A DNA stretch of 17,982 nucleotides from CAYVBN01 sp964538565 (GCA_964538565.1 CAZIGW010000156.1:1-17982); one strand, 5' to 3'. Shown: positions 8,337-15,890, numbered from the stretch's first letter. Made by a program: numbers and translations. Notes: a model not told the origin generated them from the sequence alone.

Positions 8337-9362
8337 TCAACCGGCCGGCGTGGCGAGCGTGCCGAGCGGCGGAAAGGCCTCGCCCGCCCGCTCCAGCAAC
8401 GCCCGGGCATGACGCGCGTCCTCCTCCATGCGCCGGATCAGATCGTTAACGGAATCGAACGCCAGCTCGTGCCGGATCCAGGCCAGGAAGGCGACGTCGA
8501 GCACCGCCCCATAGAGGTCGCCGGAGAAGTCGAACAGGAAGACTTCGAGCAGGGCGGCGCCGGAATCGAACATCGGCCGGCGTCCGAAGCTCGCGACGCC
8601 GTCGTAGCGCTTGCCGCCGACGCCGACGCGCACCGCGTAGATTCCGTGCTTGAGGGCGCATGCGGGATCGAGCCGGATATTCGCGGTCGGAAATCCGAAT
8701 TCGCGGCCGCGCTTGTCGCCATGCACGACCTTGCCGGTCACGAACCAGGGATAGCCGAGAAGCTGCGCCGCCTGCGTGACGTGGCCGTCGGAGAGCGCGT
8801 GGCGAATCTTGTCGGACGAGACCCGCTCGCCCCCCTCGTCGACCGGTGCGACCACGTCGACCGAGAAGCCGCGCCAGTTGCCCTCGGAGGAGAGAAATTC
8901 GGGCGAGCCGCCGCGGCTCTTGCCGAAATGGAAATTGAATCCGACCGCCGCGCCGGCGATTCCGAGCCGCTCGACCAGCACCTGCCGCACGAACTCGTCG
9001 GCCGAGAGCTCGGCAAGTTCCGCCTCGAAGCTCATGACGATCGCGCCCGAGAGCCCGGTCGCGGCGAGCAGGCGAAGCTTGTTGGTCTCGTCGCTGAGCC
9101 GGAACAGGGGCCTCTCGGGCGCGAAGAACGCGCGCGGTGAGGGCTCGAACGTCAAGGCGGCGGCTGGACGGCCGATCGCCGCCGCGCGCGCGAGCGCGGC
9201 CGCGATCACCGCGCGATGGCCGCGGTGCACGCCGTCGAAATTGCCGATCGCCACCACCGCGTGCCCGAGTCCGGCGAGAGCCGGCCGGGCATTTCGAACG
9301 CTGTCGCGGACGGCGATGAAGGGTTGCGTCGGTCTCGCCGGGTAGCTCACCTGGTTGCTCAT
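8337..9362 (-). CDS. ribF: Bifunctional riboflavin kinase / FAD synthetase
   Basis: Makes FMN from riboflavin and ATP, then FAD from FMN and ATP, in the cytoplasm. The 341-residue protein has the expected two domains. The N-terminal FMN adenylyltransferase domain shows GNFDGVHRGH at 40-49 (the nucleotidyltransferase HxGH-type motif) and VSSDKIRHAL at 181-190 (the usual S-S-T-x-I-R position). The C-terminal flavokinase domain shows GFPTANI at 223-229 and LLEVFLFDF at about 271-279, with the probable catalytic Glu at about 273. The usual G-x-R-P-T-x motif reads GRRPMF, a small substitution. The start ATG at 9360-9362 has only a weak ribosome-binding site. It lies upstream of ileS on the same strand with a 41-base gap, an order common in bacteria. 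No riboswitch is recognised in the 146 bases upstream. Confidence 0.96.
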   Translation of the reverse strand: MSNQVSYPARPTQPFIAVRDSVRNARPALAGLGHAVVAIGNFDGVHRGHRAVIAAALARAAAIGRPAAALTFEPSPRAFFAPERPLFRLSDETNKLRLLAATGLSGAIVMSFEAELAELSADEFVRQVLVERLGIAGAAVGFNFHFGKSRGGSPEFLSSEGNWRGFSVDVVAPVDEGGERVSSDKIRHALSDGHVTQAAQLLGYPWFVTGKVVHGDKRGREFGFPTANIRLDPACALKHGIYAVRVGVGGKRYDGVASFGRRPMFDSGAALLEVFLFDFSGDLYGAVLDVAFLAWIRHELAFDSVNDLIRRMEEDARHARALLERAGEAFPPLGTLATPAG

Positions 9363-9508
9363 GCGGGATATGTGCGTCGGAACCGCGCGGACCCTGCCGT
9401 CCCCGGCAGCCGCAAGTCAAGCCGCCGCCGCGCCGGACGGAACCGGATGGCGGGCGGCCCGGTCCCGACGGACGCCGCCGCGCAAGTTCCGCTTTTCCGC
9501 TATTGCGC

Positions 9509-10006
9509 TCAGCGGGCGGGCTCCCGCACCCTGCCCGACTTCCCCGGCGCCCGGCGCGCCGGAACGGAGACAATCGCCTCCCCGTCGAGCACCACCCGGC
9601 CGTCGACGGATGCCTCGCAGGCCAGCCGCACCTTGCCGCCGCCCGGCACCAGCTCGACGACCTCCACGGTGACGGTCACCACGTCCCCGATGGTGACCGG
9701 AGCGTGAAAATTGAGCGTTTGCGAACGATAGACGGCGCCCGGACCGGGCAGGCGCGTCCCGAGCACGGCCGAGATCAGGCTCGCGGTATAGAGCCCGTGG
9801 GCGATGCGCTGGCCGAACTTCGTGGTCGCCGCATAGACGTCGCACAGATGGATCGGATTGTCGTCGCCCGACAGCCGCGCGAAGCCGATGACGTCGGAAT
9901 CCATGACGGTCTTCATCATGGTTTCGCGCATGCCGACGTGCAGATCCTCGAAATGCAGGATCCGCAGCCTGCGCGGATCGACGGCCGGAGCGGCGGGCGG
10001 GGTCAT
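9509..10006 (-). CDS. MaoC-family (R)-specific enoyl-CoA hydratase-like protein
   Basis: Encodes 165 residues forming a single hot-dog-fold MaoC domain. The hydratase catalytic motif is intact: GDDNPIH at residues 47-53, with Asp48 and His53 in the positions of the catalytic pair of PhaJ-type (R)-hydratases (D-x-N-P-x-H). It is followed by FGQRIAHGLYTASLIS at about 64-79, the usual G-x-x-I-A-H-G helix, and by YRSQTLNFHAPVTIGD. Such proteins hydrate trans-2-enoyl-CoA to (R)-3-hydroxyacyl-CoA for polyhydroxyalkanoate or fatty-acid metabolism; the exact acyl substrate cannot be read here. The gene stands alone, 146 bases from ribF on the same strand and divergent from cheY across a 272-base gap. 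A CtrA-like site lies 11 bases before its start codon. The start ATG at 10004-10006 has no clear ribosome-binding site. Confidence 0.9.
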   Translation of the reverse strand: MTPPAAPAVDPRRLRILHFEDLHVGMRETMMKTVMDSDVIGFARLSGDDNPIHLCDVYAATTKFGQRIAHGLYTASLISAVLGTRLPGPGAVYRSQTLNFHAPVTIGDVVTVTVEVVELVPGGGKVRLACEASVDGRVVLDGEAIVSVPARRAPGKSGRVREPAR

Positions 10007-10016
10007 GAGGCGAAGG

Positions 10017-10031
10017 TTTACGACCCGTTAA
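10017..10031. promoter_or_regulatory. CtrA-like binding site, TTTA-N7-TTAA
   Basis: TTTA at 10017-10020 and TTAA at 10028-10031 are separated by exactly 7 bases. This is one mismatch from the alphaproteobacterial CtrA consensus TTAA-N7-TTAA. It lies in the divergent gap between the MaoC gene and cheY, closer to the MaoC gene. The spacing is seen; the regulator is inferred. Confidence 0.35.
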
Positions 10032-10119
10032 GGACCGCCACGATGGCGTCCATCGCCCGCGCACGCAATGCGTCTTTCGGCTGCGTGGCGCGGCCGGAAT
10101 GTCTCCCGATCCCCGGCAG

Positions 10120-10134
10120 TTAACCGGATGTTCA
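10120..10134. promoter_or_regulatory. CtrA-like binding site upstream of cheY, TTAA-N7-TTCA
   Basis: TTAA at 10120-10123 and TTCA at 10131-10134 are separated by exactly 7 bases, one mismatch from TTAA-N7-TTAA. It sits about 145 bases upstream of the cheY start. CtrA commonly controls flagellar and chemotaxis genes in alphaproteobacteria, so it fits the downstream genes. The rest of the 10007-10278 gap shows no further clear signal apart from a small hairpin near 10180. Confidence 0.4.
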
Positions 10135-10278
10135 AACGGCGCTGGTAATTTCCTGCTGGTCGGGAGAGGCCCAGACACCACTGGGCGGTGGAGCACAACC
10201 AGCCGCCACGGTCGGAACATGACCCTGAACCGGAGCGCCGAACGCGCCCCGGAGAGACAGTGTAACGGAGCAGGAGCA

Positions 10279-10662
10279 ATGGCTGTCGACCTTTCGATGC
10301 CGGTCCTCGTGGTGGACGACTACAACACGATGATCCGCATCATCCGCAATTTGCTCAAGCAAATCGGTTTCCAGGACATTGACGATGCGCCGGACGGCTC
10401 TGCGGCGCTCGGCAAGATGCGCGAGAAGCGGTATGGCCTCGTCATTTCCGACTGGAACATGGAACCGATGACCGGCTACGAATTGCTCAAGGAGGTCCGC
10501 TCGGACCCCTCGCTGTCGAAGACGCCGTTCATCATGGTGACGGCGGAATCCAAGACCGAGAACGTGATCGCGGCGAAGAAGGCCGGCGTCAACAATTACA
10601 TCGTCAAGCCGTTCAACGCCCAGACCCTGCAAACCAAGATCGAGGCCGTGTTCGCCGAGTAG
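10279..10662 (+). CDS. cheY: Chemotaxis response regulator CheY
   Basis: Single-domain response regulator of 127 residues that, when phosphorylated, binds the flagellar motor switch. All key residues are in place, one position later than in E. coli CheY: the acidic pair Asp13/Asp14, phospho-acceptor Asp58 in LVISDWNMEPMTGYELL, Thr88 in MVTAES, and Lys110 in YIVKPF. ATG 10279-10281 is chosen because the GGAGCAGGAG ribosome-binding site lies just upstream; the same frame is open further upstream, but that part has no domain. The WNMEPMTG loop after the phospho-site is typical of CheY rather than of general receiver domains. cheZ follows 100 bases downstream on the same strand. Its stop is TAG. 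Confidence 0.95.
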   Translation: MAVDLSMPVLVVDDYNTMIRIIRNLLKQIGFQDIDDAPDGSAALGKMREKRYGLVISDWNMEPMTGYELLKEVRSDPSLSKTPFIMVTAESKTENVIAAKKAGVNNYIVKPFNAQTLQTKIEAVFAE

Positions 10663-10762
10663 GCACGGCCGCAACGGCTTCGCATCTCCGCCGCGCCACG
10701 ACGGGAGACGGCGGCCTTGCGAACAGCCTGCGCTGCACGGGCGATTGACGGGAGGCCGCCAC

Positions 10763-11401
10763 ATGCCGATGGGCAATCCGCAGCACTTCGACGAACTCGT
10801 GCGTTTTCTCAAGGAGAAGCGCGAGAACGTCACGTTCGTCGACATCATCCGGCTCGCCGAGATCGCCGCGCAGTCGCTGCAGAGCTTCTTCGAGACGATG
10901 GACCACACGGTCTATCGCGAGCTGCGCGAAATCGCCGGCTACATCGAAACGATGAAGCGCGAAATCGGCGCGTTGCGGGCGAACGAGATCAAGGAAAACC
11001 GCATCCCGGCGGCGGGCCAGGAATTGAGCGAGATCGTCAAGGCGACCGAGCGGGCCACCAACACGATCATGGAATGCGCCGAGACGGTGCTCGAGGCCGA
11101 TCCGCGCGATCCGGCCGCCTACAAGGCGCTGGTCGATGAGAAGATGCTGGTCGTGTTCGAAGCCTGCTCGTTCCAGGACATCACCGGCCAGCGCATCGCC
11201 AAGGTGGTGGAGACGCTGCAGCACATCGAGGAGCGGGTTGCCCGCTTCGCCAACGTCATGCAGGCGAAGGACCTCGAGGACTTCATCAGCGACGCCGAGC
11301 GCGCCCGCGACGAGCGCCGGCGCACGCTCCTGCTGCACGGTCCGCAGGCGGAAGGCGCCGCCATCGCCCAGTCAGAGGTCGATTCCCTCCTGCACGGCTG
11401 A
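10763..11401 (+). CDS. cheZ: CheZ-family CheY-P phosphatase
   Basis: Encodes 212 residues from ATG 10763-10765, which has a GGGAGG ribosome-binding site about 7 bases upstream. CheZ removes phosphate from CheY-P to reset the flagellar motor signal. The CheZ catalytic segment is clear: EACSFQDITGQRIAKVVETL at about 133-152, with Asp139 and Gln143 matching Asp143 and Gln147 of E. coli CheZ. Upstream, ELSEIVKATERATNTIMECAE at about 87-107 fits the long helical hairpin. The C-terminal tail AQSEVDSLLHG resembles the CheY-binding peptide that ends E. coli CheZ. The family is less common in alphaproteobacteria than phosphate-sink CheY pairs, so its presence right after cheY is informative. No CheA, CheW or receptor gene is nearby, so the kinase must be elsewhere in the genome. 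Confidence 0.92.
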   Translation: MPMGNPQHFDELVRFLKEKRENVTFVDIIRLAEIAAQSLQSFFETMDHTVYRELREIAGYIETMKREIGALRANEIKENRIPAAGQELSEIVKATERATNTIMECAETVLEADPRDPAAYKALVDEKMLVVFEACSFQDITGQRIAKVVETLQHIEERVARFANVMQAKDLEDFISDAERARDERRRTLLLHGPQAEGAAIAQSEVDSLLHG

Positions 11402-11458
11402 TCGAGAGCGGTCCGCCCGCGACGAGCCTGGCGGCGCCCGCACCCGTCGCCGTCGTGC

Positions 11459-12316
11459 TCACCAGACCAGCCGTCGCATCACCGCCTTCGGGGTGACGCT
11501 GGCGGCCTTGAAGATCGCGTCGAGCGCCGCGGCGTCCGGCCTCTCGCGCGCACCCAGCTCCTCGGAATGGATGCCGCTCGTCACGAACAGACAGTCGATC
11601 CCGAGCGCGTTCGCGCCGGTCAGGTCGGTCCTGACCGAATCCCCGATGGCGAGCACGCGGCCGAGGGCGGTCTCGCGCGAACGCAGGGCCGTGGCCCTGG
11701 CGAGCGCCTCGTCGTAGATCGGGCGGTGCGGCTTGCCGGCATAGAGCACCTCGCCGCCCAGCGCCCGATAGGCGTCGGCGATCGCACCCGCGCAGTAGAC
11801 GAGCTTGTCGCCCCGCTCCACAACGACGTCCGGATTGCCGCACACCATGAACAGGTGGCGCGACCGCATGGTGGCGAGCAGCGGCGCATAGTCTTCGGGT
11901 GTCTCGACCGTGTCGTCGAACAGGCCCGAGCACACCACGTAGTCGGCGGTCTCGACCGGGCGCAGCACCACGTCGAGGCCGGCGAAGATCGAACGGTCCC
12001 GCTCGGGGCCGAGGTGAAACACGCTTTCGCCGGGACGGCGCGCGATCACCGCGCGCGTCACGTCGCCCGAGCTGACGATCGCGTCGTAGCTCTCCGGCGG
12101 GACGCCGAGGCGCGCGAGCTGACGCACGACGACCGCTCCGGGCCGCGGCGCGTTGGTGATGAACACCACCGTGCCGCCGGCCGCGCGGAAGCGCGCGAGC
12201 GCGTCGCACGCGGCCGGGAACGAGACGACGCCGTTGTGAACGACGCCCCAGACATCGCACAGCAGGACGTCGTAACGGGCCGCGAGGGGAGAGAAGTGGT
12301 CGATGATCGGGGCCAA
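11459..12316 (-). CDS. HAD-superfamily class IIA hydrolase
   Basis: Encodes about 285 residues of a haloacid-dehalogenase-type phosphatase with a class IIA cap, of the kind related to NagD. Motif I is LLCDVWGVVHNG at 18-29, motif II is FITNAPRP at about 52-59, the motif III lysine is in YAGKPHRPIYDEAL, and motif IV is IGDSVRTDLTGA. The second Asp of the usual DxDxT is Trp here, which I recall as normal for the alphaproteobacterial subgroup with the DVWGVxHNG signature, so the reaction may differ from a classical phosphatase. The substrate is unknown. The best start found is TTG 12314-12316, without a clear ribosome-binding site; an upstream non-ATG start is possible. It is convergent with cheZ (57-base gap) and follows the EAL gene on the same strand, with repeats between. 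Confidence 0.88.
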   Translation of the reverse strand: MAPIIDHFSPLAARYDVLLCDVWGVVHNGVVSFPAACDALARFRAAGGTVVFITNAPRPGAVVVRQLARLGVPPESYDAIVSSGDVTRAVIARRPGESVFHLGPERDRSIFAGLDVVLRPVETADYVVCSGLFDDTVETPEDYAPLLATMRSRHLFMVCGNPDVVVERGDKLVYCAGAIADAYRALGGEVLYAGKPHRPIYDEALARATALRSRETALGRVLAIGDSVRTDLTGANALGIDCLFVTSGIHSEELGARERPDAAALDAIFKAASVTPKAVMRRLVW

Positions 12317-12360
12317 AGGGGACGACCGGCTGACGGGTAAGGAGGAAGGGACCTGCGCGA

Positions 12361-12408
12361 GCGCATGATCCGGCGAAACGAAATCGGTTCGCCGATCAGA
12401 TCATGCGC
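12361..12408. repeat. Palindromic intergenic repeat, copy 1
   Basis: A 48-base imperfect palindrome. The outer arms GCGCATGATC and GATCATGCGC are perfect, and the inner arms CGGCGAA and TTCGCCG are also perfect. This matches the style of short dispersed palindromic repeats common between genes in Bradyrhizobium-like genomes. It lies just upstream of the HAD gene start and downstream of the EAL gene stop. Confidence 0.75.
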
Positions 12409-12434
12409 AACCTATAGGATGACAGGGCGATCTC

Positions 12435-12470
12435 ACGCAAAACCGGTCTTCCACTGTTCCGGATCGCGCT
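12435..12470. repeat. Degenerate half-copy of a related repeat
   Basis: The stretch beginning ACGCAAAACCGGTCTTCC and ending TTCCGGATCGCGCT resembles the other arm type of the rhizobial palindromic repeats (AAAACCGG followed by TTCCGGATC). It joins copies 1 and 2. It is read by eye and is weaker than the other two. Confidence 0.4.
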
Positions 12471-12471
12471 C

Positions 12472-12523
12472 GGCGCATGGTCCGGCGAAGAGCGATACCG
12501 GTTCGCCGACGAGATCATGCGCC
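12472..12523. repeat. Palindromic intergenic repeat, copy 2
   Basis: A 52-base palindrome. Outer arms GGCGCATGGTC and GATCATGCGCC pair with one G-T mismatch, and inner arms CGGCGAA and TTCGCCG are perfect. It is closely related to copy 1, about 111 bases away. The flank after each copy also matches (ATGACAGGGCGAT after copy 1, ATGACGGCGCGAT after copy 2), so the larger unit seems duplicated in tandem. As RNA it would form a strong hairpin 60 bases after the EAL gene stop and could protect or end that transcript. Confidence 0.75.
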
Positions 12524-12582
12524 AAGTCAAAGAATGACGGCGCGATGGGCATTGCGTGCCCCGCGCGGTATCCTGAGCGGCC

Positions 12583-14076
12583 TCAGCGGCGCGCCGCGAC
12601 GCCACGGGCGAGCTGGGCGAGCGAACGGCGCTGCGCCGCGGCCGTCCGCTCTCCCTCGCCGGGCACCGGCGACGTCGGAGGGGATGCCGGCGGCGAAGCG
12701 CCCGGCGAACCGGGACGCGGCGCCTCGCCCGCCGCCGGAGCCTCCCTGGCCACCACGTCGGTGCGCTCGGCGATCCCCTGCATGACCTCCGGCCGCACCG
12801 CGCGCGGCGGAGAGAACAGGAAGCCCTGGCCGTATTTCACGTCGTAGTCGAGCAGATCGACGACCGCCGCCTCGCTCTCGATGCGTTCGGCGATGAGTTC
12901 GATGCCGAAACGCGACACGAGCCCGGCGAAATCCGCCGGGTGGATGTCGGCGGGCGCGAGCCCGCGGCCGAGAAGCAGCGCCGCCGGGACCTTGAGAAAG
13001 CGGAATCCGCGCTCGGCGAGGTCGCGCGGCTCGAGCCGCAGGTCGGTGACGTGGTCGAGCGAGAAGCGGAAGCCCTGATCGGCGAGGCCGGCGAGGCTCT
13101 CGGTCTCGATCGGCCCGAAATTGCGATACGTTGCCTGCGTGAACTCGAGGATGAGCGAGGGCGCAATCGCCCGGTTCGCCTCCATGAATTCGGTGAACTG
13201 CGGATAGAATTGCGGATCCACGAGCGTGGCGGCGGAGATGTTGCAGAACAGGCCGATTTCCCGGTTCTTCGCCTGCAGTCGACGAACGACCTGCACGCAA
13301 CGCAACAGCATCAGGTTGTCGATCTGCGAGATCAGGCCGCCGCCGCGCTCGGCGTACGGCAGAAAATCATCGGGCTGCAGCAGATCCCCGTCGTCCATGC
13401 GCAGCCGGCTCACCGCCTCGTAGTAGCGCGCCTTGCGCTGGGGCAGCGTGACGATCGGCTGCAGGTAGAGCTCGACGCGGCTGCCCTCGACCGCGCGGCG
13501 GATGAGCGCCACGATCGAATCGTGCTCCATGTCCTTGAATCGTCCGCTCGCGTGCCGCCGGATCTCGCCCTCCGGCACAGCGGTCCCGCTGCGCTCGGCG
13601 GGGGCCGCAATTTCCGCCTTGGCCGGCCCGGCCGCCGATCCGTTCATGGTGGGCGGCGTCATCGCGCCCGCCCCGGCCAGCACCGCATCGTGCACGGCGA
13701 CCGACTGCGCCAGTTCGCGAATGAGCGCGCCGAGTTCCTCGATTTCGGCGGCCATCGGCGCAGTCGCGGCCAGTGCCTTGTCGGCCTCCCGGCCGCGGGC
13801 GCCCTCGAGCGCGGCGACGCGGCGGCCAAGCTCGCCGACCTGGCGGGCAAGATCGGCGGTGCCGCGCGACAGGTCGGCGATCTGCCCGCCCACCACGCCG
13901 CGGTCCTTCAGGTGCATGGAAACCGTGCTGTAAAGGCCGAAACCGGTGAGCGCCGCAATTGCGACGATGGCGGATTCCATGGCGCCGAGGCCGAGAACGA
14001 GATAGACCGCCGCGCCAAACGCGCCGGCGATCACCGCCATGCAGACAGCGACGAACACGGCACCGAGCCGCACCAT
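12583..14076 (-). CDS. Membrane-anchored degenerate EAL-domain protein, TipF-like
   Basis: Encodes 497 residues from ATG 14074-14076, with GAGG 6 bases upstream. Order of parts: two hydrophobic helices at about 5-29 and 33-51, a coiled-coil-like helix at about 64-125, an EAL domain at about 180-440, and a Pro/Ala/Ser-rich tail at about 444-475. The EAL domain is altered. EAL reads EAV (Glu220); Asn279 and Glu311 remain; the DDFG-type motif reads LDHVTD at 340-345; after Lys362 the usual Asp is Pro in FLKVP; and QGFLF is kept at 417-421. It may therefore bind c-di-GMP without hydrolysing it. This layout resembles Caulobacter TipF, a polar flagellar assembly factor, and cheY/cheZ nearby support a motility role. 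The TipF identity is inference; a generic EAL regulator is the alternative. Confidence 0.85.
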   Translation of the reverse strand: MVRLGAVFVAVCMAVIAGAFGAAVYLVLGLGAMESAIVAIAALTGFGLYSTVSMHLKDRGVVGGQIADLSRGTADLARQVGELGRRVAALEGARGREADKALAATAPMAAEIEELGALIRELAQSVAVHDAVLAGAGAMTPPTMNGSAAGPAKAEIAAPAERSGTAVPEGEIRRHASGRFKDMEHDSIVALIRRAVEGSRVELYLQPIVTLPQRKARYYEAVSRLRMDDGDLLQPDDFLPYAERGGGLISQIDNLMLLRCVQVVRRLQAKNREIGLFCNISAATLVDPQFYPQFTEFMEANRAIAPSLILEFTQATYRNFGPIETESLAGLADQGFRFSLDHVTDLRLEPRDLAERGFRFLKVPAALLLGRGLAPADIHPADFAGLVSRFGIELIAERIESEAAVVDLLDYDVKYGQGFLFSPPRAVRPEVMQGIAERTDVVAREAPAAGEAPRPGSPGASPPASPPTSPVPGEGERTAAAQRRSLAQLARGVAARR

Positions 14077-14146
14077 GGAGACCTCATCCGCGGCAGCGCG
14101 CCTGTGGCGCGATTCGCGTACCGCCGCACCATCTTTGCGGACCGGT

Positions 14147-14188
14147 GCCGGGCGCGCAAGCGCGCCCGGCGGACACTTGCCGTGTCCG
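14147..14188. repeat. Two adjacent perfect inverted repeats in the divergent promoter gap
   Basis: Arms GCCGGGCGCGC (14147-14157) and GCGCGCCCGGC (14160-14170) pair perfectly around AA. Immediately after, CGGACAC (14170-14176) and GTGTCCG (14182-14188) pair perfectly around a 5-base loop. They lie in the 302-base gap (14077-14378) between the divergent EAL and glycosyltransferase genes, about 70-110 bases before the EAL start. No T-run follows on either strand. Elsewhere in this gap only a weak TATAAA (14338-14343) before the glycosyltransferase gene is noticeable, with no convincing -35 box. Confidence 0.6.
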
Positions 14189-14378
14189 ACAGCTTGCCGC
14201 CCGATCCGGGCCCGAGTCCAGCGCCTTGCGCTCAAATCGGTGTGGCGGCGCGGTGTCGCCAAACCGTCGTCGCGGCCGAGTTGACCGAATTTGTCGCGCT
14301 TTTGCCGCGAGGTCTCGCAAGCCCTCCGCGTTCGCTCTATAAACCGGCTCGCTCTCGGTCGCGGGGGGACCGTCGGCA

Positions 14379-15863
14379 ATGGCGTCAAGACTGATCGCCT
14401 TGATCAAGGAACGTCCGCGAGCGGTCTTCGCCGGTTTTCTCGCCGTGCATGCCGCGCTGTGGACGCTGCTGCCGGGCCTGCTCTACGCCAATCTCCCGCT
14501 CGACCTGATCGAGGCGCTGACCTACGGCCGGGAATGGCGGCTCGGCTACGACAAGCTGCCGCCGCTGCCCTGGTGGATGGTCGAGATCGTCCACCGCGCG
14601 ATCGGCGCCGATGTCGCCTACTATCTGCTGTCCCAGATCGTGGTGGCGGCCGCCTTCGCGCTCGTCTGGCTGACGGCGCTGCCGCTCGTCGGCGCGGTCG
14701 GCGCGCTCGCCGCCGTCGTGATCGTCGATGGATTGCACTACTTCAACTTCACGGCGCCGAAATTCAACCATGACGTCGTGCAGCTGCCGTTCTGGGCGCT
14801 GGCCGGCTACGCGTTCCACGCCGCGTTGCGCCGCGGGCGGCTGGGGCACTGGGTCCTTCTCGGCTTCGCGCTCGGCGCCGCCCTCTGGGCGAAGTATTTC
14901 GTCGTCGTGCTCGCCGTGCCGATGGCGGCCTTCATCCTCTTCGACCGCGAGGCGCGTTCGGCGCTCACGACGCCCGGCCCCTACGTGGCGGCCGCCGTCG
15001 CGCTGCTCGTCGCCTCCCCGCATCTCGTCTGGCTCGTCGCCAACGACTTTCTCCCGTTCAGCTACGCGGCGGCGCGCGCCACCTCCGACAAGGGCGCGCT
15101 CGGACATCTGATCCATCCGCTGGTATTCGCCGGCGGGCAGGCGCTCTGGCTCGTGCCGTCGCTTGCCATCGCCCTGCCCCTCCTCTACCCGCGGCCGGAG
15201 ACGCCGCAGCCTCGCTCGGTCGACGCCTTCGACCGCCGCATCCTCACGCTTCTCACCTTCGGGCCCGCGCTCCTCCTCGTGGCCGGTTCCGCGCTGAGCG
15301 GACGGCGGCTGATCACGATGTGGGGCTACCCGTTCTGGCTGTTTCTCGGATTGTGGCTCATCGTCATGCTGCGCGCGCAATTCGGGCGGCCGCGGCTCGC
15401 CAGAATGACGGCGACCTGGGCGGCCGTCACCGCGCTCTACGCGCTCGCCCTGATCGCCGACTACGCGGTGCTTCCCTATCTCGACCACCGCCATCGCGCC
15501 TCGCTGTTCCCGGGCGAGCGCTTCGCGCGCGCCATGGCGGACGGCTTTCGCGGCGCTACCGGGCAGCCGCTCGCCTACGTGATCGGCAGCATGTGGCTCG
15601 GCGGCAATGTCGCGCACTACGCGCCCGGGCATCCGCGCACGCTGATCGACGGAAAACCGCAGCGCGCGCCCTGGATCGACCTCGCCGACCTGCGCGCGCG
15701 CGGCGCCGTCGTGGTCTGGTCGGACGGAGACCGCAACCGCCTGCCCGACGAATACGCGGCGATCGCGGCCGGCGCCGAGGTGCAGCCGCCGCTCACGCTG
15801 CCGTTCCGCCGGGGAACGGCACGGCAGGAATTCGGCTGGGCCATCCTCAAGCCGAAGCACTGA
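14379..15863 (+). CDS. GT39/ArnT-like polytopic membrane glycosyltransferase
   Basis: Encodes 494 residues with roughly 10-12 hydrophobic segments spread over most of the chain, so it is an inner-membrane protein. The first loop has the acidic pattern LPLDLIEAL (Asp42, Glu45) followed by GYDKLPPLPWW at about 56-66, and then KFNHDVVQLPFWAL at about 128-141. These match the GT39/PMT-type (dolichyl-phosphate-mannose or ArnT-like) fold, where the first-loop acidic residues act in catalysis. Such enzymes move sugars from polyprenyl-phosphate carriers to lipids, glycans or proteins on the periplasmic side. The donor and acceptor are not readable here. ATG 14379-14381 follows a GGGGGGA box about 9 bases upstream. 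It is a single gene, divergent from the EAL gene and convergent with the WYL regulator. Confidence 0.85.
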   Translation: MASRLIALIKERPRAVFAGFLAVHAALWTLLPGLLYANLPLDLIEALTYGREWRLGYDKLPPLPWWMVEIVHRAIGADVAYYLLSQIVVAAAFALVWLTALPLVGAVGALAAVVIVDGLHYFNFTAPKFNHDVVQLPFWALAGYAFHAALRRGRLGHWVLLGFALGAALWAKYFVVVLAVPMAAFILFDREARSALTTPGPYVAAAVALLVASPHLVWLVANDFLPFSYAAARATSDKGALGHLIHPLVFAGGQALWLVPSLAIALPLLYPRPETPQPRSVDAFDRRILTLLTFGPALLLVAGSALSGRRLITMWGYPFWLFLGLWLIVMLRAQFGRPRLARMTATWAAVTALYALALIADYAVLPYLDHRHRASLFPGERFARAMADGFRGATGQPLAYVIGSMWLGGNVAHYAPGHPRTLIDGKPQRAPWIDLADLRARGAVVVWSDGDRNRLPDEYAAIAAGAEVQPPLTLPFRRGTARQEFGWAILKPKH

Positions 15864-15890
15864 AGCGCCCGGCCGCGCTCGTGCCTTTCG

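Noticed and set aside
5608..8412. 934-codon plus-strand open frame
   Set aside because: Antisense to ileS and the end of ribF. The translation is low-complexity, rich in Arg, Glu, Asp and His, with no domain; a GC-rich shadow.
14281..14343. TTGACC (14281) with TATAAA (14338) as a promoter for the glycosyltransferase gene
   Set aside because: The boxes are about 51 bases apart, far from the usual 17.
12940..14394. 484-codon plus-strand open frame
   Set aside because: Antisense to the EAL gene, whose domain order and ribosome-binding site are clear.
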